From Spongospora subterranea f. sp. subterranea (taxonomy: Eukaryota > Endomyxa: Phytomyxea > Phytomyxea > Plasmodiophorida), in the NCBI GenBank assembly GCA_049724395.1, contig JAUGWO010000245.1, forward strand, positions 1 to 53,177: a DNA stretch of 53,177 bases. Direction: 5' to 3'. The translations under genes were made by a program, and so were the position numbers. The notes below the pieces were generated by a model. The model saw only the letters and a list, made by a program, of their open reading frames with translations, ran no database searches and was not told where the DNA came from. Numbering within the stretch: position 1 is the first letter of the stretch; every line of letters starts with the position of its first letter. Below are positions 23,727 through 32,803 of the stretch, in pieces.

Positions 23727-24051
23727 TTCACTTAAATGTTATGCCTCTGTTTTCTGGCGATGGGTCATCTGCGGCCTTAGCAAAGGTTTGGGTCATTATA
23801 GACCAAACACCAAGGTGTTAAACGGAATCACAACAAAACGTGCATAAGGGGGCGCCCTTGCCTAGCGTACCCAATGCGCGTCCGGTTGGCAAATGTGGGA
23901 CCGTCGCTTGGCCTTATTGTTGATACGGAACAATAACCTTTCATCAAAAGTTCCAAAAACAACGACGAATTACAAAATATACTGATCGGCAAAAATAAGT
24001 CATTTGCTTCTCTCAGAATGGGTTGTATTGGTTTTTCATTTCTTCGTTGGT
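23727..24051. other. Spacer between minisatellite and gene D
   Basis: No gene or motif recognised. Contains the presumed 3' end and terminator region of gene D. Confidence 0.4.
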
Positions 24052-26059
24052 TTATGATCGGTCCGAACTCGTTTGAATTTTACCACAATCTTGTTTGCGG
24101 TTGTCAGCTGACCACAACGCTTCGGAGAAACGATTCAGGACCTGAAAAAGGTGTAGGTTCAGAATCTTGCCAACTGATTCATTTCCGTTCCCATCAAGCT
24201 TGTCTGTTTTTTTGGAGAACACCATTCTGTGGAAAATATGAAGACTCAAGCAATGCATGTAGTCCGTTTCCATGACTCGATGCAATTTTAGCAGTTGGAC
24301 AGATGCATTCCAGAAAAGCCTCAAAACAGGATGATGATACCCATATGGTTGTGTTGATCGAAAGACAATTGACATGCAGGCCAATATGTAGGATACCGAA
24401 TTAGAAAATTCAAATTTGGAATAGTTGGCTGAAAAATCTAGGAGCTGAATCTGATCTTCCCGACTCAGGAGGGCGTTTGACAGACATGACGTCAAGTTGT
24501 CATCAAAGTGGGACAGAATATATTCCGTAATCTCTTTTGTCTTAGCTGTCAACGCAATGGGGTTGCGAAAGCGCTTCTTGATATTTTGAATGCAATAACC
24601 AATGCTGTTAAAAAGCTCGATTCGCACGTCAGACCAACGCTCATTCGATTTTTGATTGTTCCCTGAGTTGATGATATTTTCATATTCAAGGAGTGGGCCA
24701 TCCAACTCTGTTTCGGTCGTGCATAAACCAAAAAATACCACCCTTGGCCAATTAGCAGCAAATACCAAGGGAAACGCTGTGGGGTCATTATAATGCATCG
24801 CGTTGATTGAAATTTGACGGCCCTTGTGTTTTTTTAGACAAGGCAACCCATCGTCAATGATTTCATTGTTGTCCGGAATTACACCCAAATCGCGATTATC
24901 GTTAAAGGGTTGATTGCTAGTTCGACTTGAGCAAGCGCCAGTTTGGTGCCTTGGACTCGACGTTAATTGAGACTGAGGTTCATTTGAGAGCGTTTGACTT
25001 GTGCTAGCTGGGGGAAAAACATTACGTAATTCACTTTCGCCTGATGATAAAATCACCAAAGGATTACCATTCGAGGTTTCGCAGTTCCGAGTCGAAAGAG
25101 CACCACTTTGTGAACATGGATTCGACGCTAAACGGCAATCTGGTTGATTCGACAGCGTTGCATTTTCTGTTGAAACCGGACATGTAGCAGTGCTTTTGGG
25201 AATGATAGCTTGAGCTGCAGGTTCATTGAAAGCTTCAGGCCGGTATCTTGCACCTAATTCAATGTTGCTAGGCAAAAAGTTCAGGTCAGGGATACCGCTC
25301 GAGGTTGACTCGTTTTGTTGAGTCGAGCAATCACTAGTTGGTGACACTGTACTCGACGCTAATTGACCTTCTGATTCATTGGACAGATCCTTACACTCTT
25401 CCAGAAGCGGTAATGAAGCAGTGCCAGGTGCTCGCTTGTTCGGAATGACTTGAATTGAGTGTTTTGAAGAACACTCGGGCCGAATTTCGGGACCGACTTC
25501 ACTTTTGCCTGGTGACAAATTTACAAAAGGGATACCGCACGAGGTTGGATCGGAATTTGGAGCGAATTCGCATTCTGGTTGGTTCGACAGCTTGCCACTT
25601 TTTTTCAAAAATGGACTTGATGCAGTAGCAGTTGATTGATTGACGGGAAAAAGAATCTGAACTACATATGGATTACTATACTCAGGACGCAAATAGTCAC
25701 CTAGTTCACTATTGCCAGAGGATAAACTCACGAAAGGGATACTACTTGAGGTTGAATCATAGTTCGGCCTCGAGCAAGCACCAATGTGTGAAGATGAACT
25801 TGAGGCTGATTGGCAATCTTGATTCGACAGTTTTCCAATATCTGTCCAAAAACAGGAGTGATGCAGTGGCACCTGCCTGACTCGTGGGAGATGGACCTTG
25901 GACTGCCGGATCTTCAACGCAGTCAGGTCGATTGTTCTCACATGGATCGATCTGTCCAGGGGATAAATTCACGAAAGGAATACCGTCAGAGGTTGGATCG
26001 TCGTATTTAGTCGCATGAGCATAAGATGACAGTGACAACAACAAGAGATAGAAGATCAT
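24052..26059 (-). CDS. Secreted repeat protein D (one possible frameshift)
   Basis: Unrecognised product. The ATG at 26057-26059 starts a clear signal peptide (MIFYLLLLSLSSYAHA). It is followed by about five diverged units of 65-75 residues built around SGIPFVNLSPG, an RPE/RPD motif, ATASLPFL and KLSNQPxC. Each unit has one or two Cys. A different, probably helical C-terminal region follows, about 270 residues with no repeats (RQISINAMHYNDPTAFPLVF, IGYCIQNIKKRF, YHHPVLRLFWNASVQLLKLH), ending at 24052. Within the first unit, near 25860 at a run of five T, the frame shifts by one base between the signal-peptide part and the rest. This may be a sequencing slip or a real break, since the long frame behind it has stayed open for 600 codons. 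The layout (signal peptide, repeats, unique tail) is like copies A-C but the sequences are not alike. Possibly a surface or effector protein; function unknown. Confidence 0.6.
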
Positions 26060-26231
26060 GTTGACATTGAACCTTGTACCGTCCGCACCGGACTCCCGTA
26101 TGTCTCGCTGTCCTATAAAGTGCGTAACACCGAGAGATACAGTGAGTGTTTCGGTTTCAGGATATTGCACAATTGAAATCAGGCGAAACTCCGTAAGTGG
26201 CCCAGACTCCGTAACCCTGATGAAACTCCGT

Positions 26232-26252
26232 ATGATCTATAATATAGATCAT
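26232..26252. repeat. Palindrome P1 (outer left)
   Basis: A perfect 21-base odd palindrome, core TGATCTATAATATAGATCA, centre A at 26242, with CTCCG on its left. It belongs to a set of four (see 26448, 31980 and 32053) that bracket the piggyBac-like transposase gene. It also lies about 170 bases upstream of the ATG of gene D. Confidence 0.9.
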
Positions 26253-26447
26253 TGGACGGAAACACCTCTCACATACTCAATTTTGCAATTACGCAGCCCA
26301 TATAAGAAAATAAGTTCAAGAATGGAATAATTCCTATATTTTGATGTTTTCAGAATAAATTCTTGGTCATTTTTCACTGCACAGTGAAGTATAGAAGTGA
26401 GTCGTTTTTGGAGCAAAATTCCACGGATTTTTATGAGGCAAAACCTG

Positions 26448-26470
26448 TATGATCTATATTATAGATCATA
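26448..26470. repeat. Palindrome P2 (inner left)
   Basis: A perfect 23-base odd palindrome, core TGATCTATATTATAGATCA, centre T at 26459. It ends 8 bases beyond the stop codon of the transposase gene, inside its 3' untranslated region. Confidence 0.9.
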
Positions 26471-26478
26471 AGGACAAG

Positions 26479-29400
26479 TCATCGGTGGCGTAATCGCGTT
26501 GCTCGGACAGGAACGGATGGCGTTGGAACATTGTTCTGAACCTCAAGGTCTTCTGACTGGCCACTGGAGGCCTTGAACCCGATTCGACCCTGTCGCTGGA
26601 CGGTGACCCCGTTCGAAGGAAGAGAAACTGTTGGAGATGGTGCGCGTTGCATCGGCGACTCTAGGCGCCTATTCTCGTGGAATTTTGCCCAACATGTTCG
26701 TCTCGTGCCCATCTTTAGTTGAACGCAAAGCGGAACAGTGCATGTCTTGCACGACGCAGTTGTGTTAGCAGAGCAGACCAAGCACCTCAATTGCGAAGGC
26801 AGAGAAATTCTGTCATGTGGAAGATATTGAAGGCGCAGATTGACGCCGTCCGCATTGTTGTTAAACCAAGCCATCCTGTTTCGCTTAGGAATGCGGGGGC
26901 GTTCCACAAGCGATGCGTTGGGCACAGGGCGACCACCACTGGAACAGTTTTCTCTGGCCAGATCCTCTAAAGCGTTTACGAATTTTACAGATGGCGTCCA
27001 ATCTTTAACAAACGCGTTTAAAGTCCTGAAAAACGAACCCTTCTCGTTTAAAGAGCCCTTGAGCTCTTTGTATGAAGAGAACGAAGCAATATTGCTCTCG
27101 ATCTGGAGCAGCCGATAGAGGTAATGCGCATTCAGTTGAGCTGTAAAAATAAATCTGATCGCAATAAAGGCCAATGGCGAGAGGGATCGGAAGTCGACCT
27201 TCATGTTTTTCAACACGCGGCTATTGACGTCTTGACCTCCTTTTCCTGCAATGTTCCAGATATCCACAGGTACCGGGACCAAGTCATGAGCAGGTGGCAG
27301 TACATTCGTCGAAGATTGCAGCGCCAGTATGGCTTTTGATAGTTCTCGCCATTGTGTAAAGGTATGCAGATCGACAGCATGACCGTATTGGTCTGGTGTG
27401 AGGGTGACGTTGCCCGTTGCAAAAGGCGCGACGTGTTGCTGACACCATCGCGTCAACATGGACCGATAAGTAACGAGCGTTTCCTCCGAGAATTCCACAA
27501 ATGTCACGCTGATGATATTTCCCATGTCGGCAACTATATGTGCAAGGTGGCAACAATTTGTGACAGCGGCATGATGAAGAGCCTGCGCGCGATACGAAGT
27601 AGTCCAAATTAAAACCTTGAACAAATCGGATCCAAACGTTGTCACAAAAACTGACTGGTTAGTAAGCCCAGTCGCCGCTGCTGTAACTCGTCGCTCTTCC
27701 GCTTCGCGAATCGTGGCCGGCGAGCACATGGTCTTGATCTCCAGGACACACGCCACATCAACTTTACCCTCACCACGATGAATAACCGCTGCGCCATCGA
27801 TCGAAGTTCCAATAAAAGACTGTTCTGCATGGCCGTCCGGGGTTGGGTTGCGAAACCTTAAAAGCCCTCGTTCTACAATAGGTTCAACGATTTGGAAGAC
27901 ACCTTCTCCAGCGCGATTCCTCAAGAAAACAGGCAGAGCCTGTAACACGAAGGATTCGTTGACGGATCCCATTTTGAGATACGTGTTATGAATCGGCTTC
28001 ATAAACCACTTCTTCATCAACTCACGCCTAACATTGTTCTCAATGTTCGGAGGTGTCGTCCGCAACCGATCGATTAACATCTGCTTTGCACCCGTACTGG
28101 GAAGCCCCCTGGAAATGAGAAGATTTTTCAAATCTTTGTGTCGCATTTGCAAGAGTTCCGATTCGGTTGGCAACTCAAGGAACCTGTCCAAATTGGCTGC
28201 AATTCCCACATTGCTCAAAATATCGTCCTCTTGACTCGAAACAGTACAGGCTCTGCATGCCGATAGGAGAACGACAGACACAGTGCTGGTAACTACAGGA
28301 AGAGCGGCACGATGAACATGCCATTCGCACCCACCCTGCACAGCAGTGATCTGCTCAACGTTCGCGTCAATCTGCAACGCGATCAGAGACGGGGCGGGCT
28401 GTGCCACTCTGTAGGAGCCTGCACGCTTAGCCTTGTAAAACCACGTGCCGACGTGGTTACTTAATGTAGTAATCATCGTGCAGACGTGTCCTTTTCCAGA
28501 TCGATACGCCAACGCGAAAAGCTCACGACCAGCGATATAGCGACGAGCAACGTAAAGGGCCTTGGCGCCAACTTCAGGAATGGCCATGCGAGATCCAGTT
28601 GCGGCAACCGTTCCAAACGTGAACGGAAACCACTTAACTCTGACGAACGTGCCGACGATCTCAAATCCACAGGAGAGTACCCATTCCACAAGCTCTGGAC
28701 GCCAGTATCCACGATCCATGGCAATCAAGTTTCCAAGGGACTTGACTTGTTCCACTAGATCCACCTGGTGCATCCACATCATCAAGATTTTGACAACAGT
28801 GCTGTAGTTCTCGCCGCGTCCGATCAATCTCATGCCCAGCTGAAGGCCTGTGCAAATCGAAACAACGCCGGTTGAAACAGGGCCAAACGCCTTCTTGGGG
28901 TTGTTCAGTCTTGTCAATCCAAGCCGTTCGCACAAAAAAGATGCCAGGCGGTAATGGTCATCATCTACTGAGAGCCTGGTGGTCTTTTGTACATATCCGA
29001 TCTTGGACGTGAATTTCGTAAAATTTCGCTCCAAATCCCGGATTACCGTGTTTTCCGAGAAGGGAGAATCCCACCTATCTTGCTCAGCGTCGCCAGAATT
29101 ATTTCGACGACCAGAGCGATTCAGCGCTGTCATCACCTTCTGGAACGGGGCCTTGTCCAATGTACCTGCCAATGGAAACAAGTTCCGATTGAACGGATCC
29201 CAAAATTTCGTTGGCGTGGCCTTATATAACGACAGGGTCGCCAAAACTCTGATAAAGTGGGCCATGTCACTGCCCGATACCTTCGACCCCGAGTTGGTCA
29301 TTCCAGCATCAGTCAGCTGAAACAACTGTGACAATATAGGCTCCAAGCACATGTTGAATACCTCACTAATGCCGACGCTACTGTTGGTCCCAATCTTCAA

Positions 29401-29649
29401 GTGCTCGCGAACCCGGGCACAGACGGTGCGAATTTCCGTTCGCGCTTCGCTGAGCAGAAGGCCGTCAGCTGGTTCCAACGAAATTTTGACTTTCGGCATT
29501 CGAGTGGGATTGAGAATCGACCACTCAGCAGATTCATTTTCATCATCAATGTCATCATCCAGGTCCTCTTCACCTTCCTCCTCGTCCTCAAATACCGCTA
29601 AGTGATCGGTTGCGTTGGCCTCAAGCAGCAGTTCCTGCAAGGTCGTCAT
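26479..29649 (-). CDS. piggyBac-like transposase with built-in SAP and PD-(D/E)XK nuclease domains
   Basis: A single uninterrupted 1056-residue frame from the ATG at 29647-29649 to the TGA at 26479. The start is followed by an acidic stretch (residues 20-40). The piggyBac DDD fold is recognised from three blocks. D229 lies in TRLSVDDDHYR (family form: IDE). D312 lies in AMDRGYWRPELVEWVLSCGF then EIVGTFVR (family: DNFYTS...VGTVR). D807 lies in AGKGGQDVNSR followed by a helix with LNAHYLY (family: GGVD...N.Y). The C-terminal Cys-rich finger (C956, C959, C967, C970, C975, C986, H991) matches the family's DNA-binding cross-brace. Between D312 and D807 lie a SAP-like helix pair (about 495-531, LLQMRHKDLKNLLISRGLPS) and a PD-(D/E)XK nuclease-like core: E565, D618 in GTSIDGAAV, and E637-x-K639 in CVLEIKT. 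It should cut and join DNA in the nucleus; the nuclease may act on donor or target. All named catalytic residues are present. The domain reading is by eye. Confidence 0.75.
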   Translation of the reverse strand: MTTLQELLLEANATDHLAVFEDEEEGEEDLDDDIDDENESAEWSILNPTRMPKVKISLEPADGLLLSEARTEIRTVCARVREHLKIGTNSSVGISEVFNMCLEPILSQLFQLTDAGMTNSGSKVSGSDMAHFIRVLATLSLYKATPTKFWDPFNRNLFPLAGTLDKAPFQKVMTALNRSGRRNNSGDAEQDRWDSPFSENTVIRDLERNFTKFTSKIGYVQKTTRLSVDDDHYRLASFLCERLGLTRLNNPKKAFGPVSTGVVSICTGLQLGMRLIGRGENYSTVVKILMMWMHQVDLVEQVKSLGNLIAMDRGYWRPELVEWVLSCGFEIVGTFVRVKWFPFTFGTVAATGSRMAIPEVGAKALYVARRYIAGRELFALAYRSGKGHVCTMITTLSNHVGTWFYKAKRAGSYRVAQPAPSLIALQIDANVEQITAVQGGCEWHVHRAALPVVTSTVSVVLLSACRACTVSSQEDDILSNVGIAANLDRFLELPTESELLQMRHKDLKNLLISRGLPSTGAKQMLIDRLRTTPPNIENNVRRELMKKWFMKPIHNTYLKMGSVNESFVLQALPVFLRNRAGEGVFQIVEPIVERGLLRFRNPTPDGHAEQSFIGTSIDGAAVIHRGEGKVDVACVLEIKTMCSPATIREAEERRVTAAATGLTNQSVFVTTFGSDLFKVLIWTTSYRAQALHHAAVTNCCHLAHIVADMGNIISVTFVEFSEETLVTYRSMLTRWCQQHVAPFATGNVTLTPDQYGHAVDLHTFTQWRELSKAILALQSSTNVLPPAHDLVPVPVDIWNIAGKGGQDVNSRVLKNMKVDFRSLSPLAFIAIRFIFTAQLNAHYLYRLLQIESNIASFSSYKELKGSLNEKGSFFRTLNAFVKDWTPSVKFVNALEDLARENCSSGGRPVPNASLVERPRIPKRNRMAWFNNNADGVNLRLQYLPHDRISLPSQLRCLVCSANTTASCKTCTVPLCVQLKMGTRRTCWAKFHENRRLESPMQRAPSPTVSLPSNGVTVQRQGRIGFKASSGQSEDLEVQNNVPTPSVPVRATRLRHR

Positions 29650-29668
29650 TCCGAGTCAAACAAGAGTA
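29650..29668 (-). promoter_or_regulatory. Short leader left between transposase ATG and Tc1 insertion
   Basis: Only 19 bases of the original upstream sequence separate the start codon from the TA target of the Tc1 element. The native promoter has been pushed 2.2 kb away, so expression would need readout from the Tc1 end or is lost. Confidence 0.7.
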
Positions 29669-29786
29669 CAGTACCGGACATCTTAACACCACAGTCATTT
29701 CAAATTGGAAATCAGAAAGTGCGTACGCAGATAAAATATGCGCAACGGCGCAGAATATAAGTGCAACTGCACCTGTTTTCCCCAAA

Positions 29787-31299
29787 TCAAAGATCGTTTT
29801 TTATGCGAACTGGCAAGCTTCTATGACGCTTATAAACTTTGACAGCATACTCTACTTGGCACATGGTCAGTCTGTTGCCATCGGAACCATTAACGCGATA
29901 GGCGTCCATGTATCTGAAGCATTTGCGGGCAAATCGACGAATCTGGGACACGGTCACTGCCTGAAGTGCCAGGGGAACAACGCATTTCAAGTCCTTGAAG
30001 GAATAAGTACAGTTTCTTCGTGTGTAGCTCTTACACGCGGCCCAATACATTTCTATGAAGTTGAATTCACAATGGAACTTAGGATAGTTGAAAATCGGAA
30101 TGACTTTCTTTTGAAGTTGGTTCCAAATCAGCATTGGTCCAATAACCGTCGGCGTTCTTCCCAGGCTCGATTATGGTTACGGTTGCTGACTATATTAGAG
30201 GATGCAATGCTTGCAATTGCGGTGATAATCTCATTGCACCATGGCATTGACATAAGAATTCCGATACCATCAAACTCTTCCCTTCCCCTTTGGGACGTAT
30301 GGGTAAATGATTTTCATCCATCCAGATGTGTTTTTTTCCATCATGAGAACTGAAACAAGATTCATCGTGAGTCACAAGAATCAGTTGCTTAATTCCGTCT
30401 GGAATGTCAGGGAATATTTGCTTAATTCCGTCTGGAATGTCAGGGAATATTTCACCTTCCATATCGTCCCCATCGAACTTGATCATTCGTTCATCGTATT
30501 GCCTCATGCGCCGTAGAAAATCTTCTCGAAATGACACAACGTCTGCCCTTTCGTGGCCATCTTGATACAGCCACTTCTGGTAACCCCCATATTAATTGTA
30601 GTCCAAGAACATGCATCCATCTCGACGCAGTTCGTTCAGAGATAATGATCGGGCGCGGCAACCCCAGTTGTAAATGAAGTGACTCCTGAAACCATTTTGA
30701 GAATGAAAGCGCTGAGATCAAATCGTGCCTTTGAGATCAAAGCCAACCTCGACAGTTAATGACAACGTCTTCTTCGTGAATAAACGATTTCACCTTGAAG
30801 TGCAAACCTTGGCTATGGTCGGGCAATCTCTGATTCTTTCTAAAAAATTCCGCCCATTTTCTGATAGTTCTACCGTGACAGGTAGCACTTAAAATTGGAA
30901 ATACATTTGCTGCCGATTCGGACGATGCTTTTGTTCTCGAGAGTCCTTGAACAAGTCCTATAAAGTATTTCTCGATGCTTTGATACCTAAGGAGATCATA
31001 TTTGGTCACGTGGGCGAGCCGCTTTTCGTCTTTGATGTTCTTCGACACTGATGTGAGGCGGGATAACAGTTGTAATGCGGTTGGAATGTCTATGAAAGTC
31101 TCATCCACTGCTTCCGGAGATTCCGCTTCAAAAACTTCGGCGACAATTTCAGCTGTTGCACTTCTCGGTTTGAACCAATTGGTAATTTTAGGGACGTATG
31201 CGACTGAGTTGATACGAGCTTGACGCTCTTTTTGTCGCCGCCACCGAGTGGTATCGCTATCACCGGAACAGCACGAGCGAAGATGGGATCCAGCACCAT
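29787..31299 (-). pseudogene. Tc1/mariner-type transposase, broken
   Basis: Minus-strand pieces in order. The N-terminal part spans 31299-30737 (MDETFIDIPTALQLLSRL...). A middle part (30537-30190) contains the first catalytic block LILVTHDESCFSSHDGKK, WMDENHLPIRPKG and SLMVSEFLCQCHGAMRL. A last part (30134-29787) contains [18 protein letters not shown] with the catalytic Glu, then [15 protein letters not shown]. This arrangement is typical of a fungal DDE family of the Tc1/mariner type. The pieces are in different frames and the middle Asp block between 30190 and 30134 is not readable, so the gene is inactive. A 33-base in-frame tandem duplication (30387-30419 and 30420-30452) repeats FPDIPDGIKQI just before the first catalytic block. 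Confidence 0.8.
30387..30452. repeat. 33-bp exact tandem duplication in Tc1 transposase
   Basis: Two identical units starting GCTTAATTCCGTCTGGAATG at 30387 and 30420. In frame on the minus strand (11 residues each). Confidence 0.95.
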
Positions 31300-31979
31300 T
31301 TATCCAAACTAACGTTGATGTGTTAGCATCAACGGCTACGTCATCGTCATCATCGCAAATGACGTAGCTTTCGTTGTCAGACGACTGACTACCTTCAAGA
31401 CATACTTCCTCATCGTCACTAATCGCAGGGATGCGTTTTAGATTCTGGATATTTCTAGCTTTGGCTAGCTGCTTTCATCGAGAGTTCTTGGGAGCCATTG
31501 TCAGCGGTTTGATGATTTTCAAGTTTTGAGTCCGGACTGCGCAGTAAAATTTGCGATCCTCGGGGTCACAATTTGCGCCACGGTGTGTAAGAATATGCGG
31601 CAATATGTGCGTACGCACTTTGTGAGCATTTTGATTTTCCACCATATAAATTTCAAAAATGTTCTCTTACATACAAACTTTGGACTCTATCGGCGCAGCC
31701 GCTATTTAAGTTAAAAACACAATCGAGGTGTCATATTGTTCAGAAGGCAAAAAGCTATCGATTAACACCTTCTAAACAGATTTATTGAGCTAGCTGAAGG
31801 CTGCAATAGACATGTCCGTGGCTCCCATACAAAAGTGTGGTGTTAAGATGTCCGGTACTGTACGAGGGTTGGGTAAGCTCGGGTCGCGCAGTTTCTGGCT
31901 TTCTCAAGCACGGAAATCATTTTTACTGTGAGAAAAACTTTTTTGCACGCAGATATTCCGCCTTGAAAATCAGGTAAAA

Positions 31980-32018
31980 AAATTCCATATGATCTATATT
32001 ATAGATCATATGGCATTT
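31980..32018. repeat. Palindrome P3 (inner right)
   Basis: Core TGATCTATATTATAGATCA as in P2, centre T at 31999. The arms are perfect for 14 bases (31985-32013) and extend to 19 with one mismatch, the longest of the four. Confidence 0.9.
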
Positions 32019-32052
32019 CCTGGTGGGAGCCCAAAATAACCCAAAAAGTGCG

Positions 32053-32075
32053 TATGATCTATAATATAGATCATA
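32053..32075. repeat. Palindrome P4 (outer right)
   Basis: Core TGATCTATAATATAGATCA as in P1, centre A at 32064. It is preceded by AAAAAGTGCG. On the right, ATGGCCATTTT resembles the right side of P3 (ATGGCATTT). Confidence 0.9.
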
Positions 32076-32125
32076 TGGCCATTTTGGTTATCATAATAAT
32101 AGGAAGTCCCCGTTTGACCAGGAAT

Positions 32126-32530
32126 TTTCCCAGATACAAGTTGTTTTCCCAGTGAAGGTTTCGACGACACCTAACGATCTTCAGTCAGGTACAATTAAAG
32201 GAAGCACGATTGCTGACGAATACAGTCTGAAAATTCAGCGGAATCTTGCTGAAATCAAGAGCCAAAATCACCCCTTTTATCCAATAGTATCGTCGTGTGT
32301 ACAATATTTTTTTGCAGATATTAAAACAATCATTGAAATTTTTATTTGAAATTCTTGGAAACAATCTTGGTATCCAGGATGCAATTTCGTGATTTCAGAA
32401 ATTTCACGTTGAATTTCCAGGCTGTACTCCTGCTCTATCGTTCTTCCTCCCATAGTACCTGACTGAAGATCGAAGGTTTCAATCGGTGTCATCCTAACCT
32501 CTACTGGGGACAAAACTTGTATCTGGGAAA
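32126..32530. repeat. Large inverted repeat with coding-like arms
   Basis: The outer 17 bases are an exact inverted pair (TTTCCCAGATACAAGTT at 32126 and its complement ending at 32530). The arms are about 150 bases, diverged, with small indels. Read outward to inward, both arms can encode related peptides: DLQSGTIKGSTIADEYSLKI on the left and DLQSGTMGGRTIEQEYSLEI on the right. The differences are often conservative, which suggests the arms are two copies of a former coding segment facing each other. It may be the end of an element of unknown type. Not matched elsewhere in the window. Confidence 0.75.
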
Positions 32531-32689
32531 GTAATCAGCTTTGGACATTGGAAATAGATTTGTTCATACACAGGTATCCATAGATAAACTATGGAACCAA
32601 TCCAGTTCAAAAGGTATTCCTGTCTCCAGGTAACGCTCTTTGGGAAACACCTGCTCATAAGTTACAACTAGTACAGATCAAAACTACAT

Positions 32690-32760
32690 GACATTACTGT
32701 TAAAACTGTCGCAAACGCCGTTTCCGGGACCTGGCACCCTGCCAGGGTACCAAAAAAATA
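32690..32760. repeat. Short hairpin (TGGCACCCTG...CAGGGTACCA)
   Basis: Near 32730-32750 there is a near-perfect palindrome, ACCTGGCACCCTG with CCAGGGTACC, one mismatch in ten-base arms. It may be a relic of a small inverted-repeat element between the inverted repeat and the MULE. Confidence 0.4.
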
Positions 32761-32803
32761 TCTTAGCCCCAGGTCCAAGCTTAATGCGATCACTGCAAGA
32801 AAA

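Larger units (their letters stand above)
29669..31860 (-). mobile_element. Tc1/mariner DNA transposon with perfect 25-bp ends
   Basis: Terminal inverted repeats begin CAGTACCGGACATCTT on the left and end AAGATGTCCGGTACTG on the right; 25 bases are identical. A TA target duplication flanks it (29667-29668 and 31861-31862), as the superfamily requires. A second inverted pair, AAAGTGCGTACGCA (29716-29729 and 31608-31621), lies inside each end and may be transposase-binding sites. Length 2192 bases. The transposase inside is broken, so it would move only with help. The unchanged ends suggest fairly recent insertion. Confidence 0.92.

Noticed and set aside
23418-23735. 105-residue repeat protein
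   Set aside because: Same reason: a three-fold minisatellite period keeps the frame open on both strands.
25668-26330. Short plus-strand ORFs over gene D and its upstream region
   Set aside because: Shadows of the minus-strand gene or of non-coding DNA; no motif, and composition fits the antisense of D.
26232-32075. TTAA-flanked piggyBac ends
   Set aside because: I looked for TTAA beside P1 and P4 and found none at matching places, so element ends are not called.
32126-32530. Terminal repeat of the FLYWCH-MULE to its right
   Set aside because: Both arms lie together on one side; no third copy was seen near 35 kb where the other end should be.
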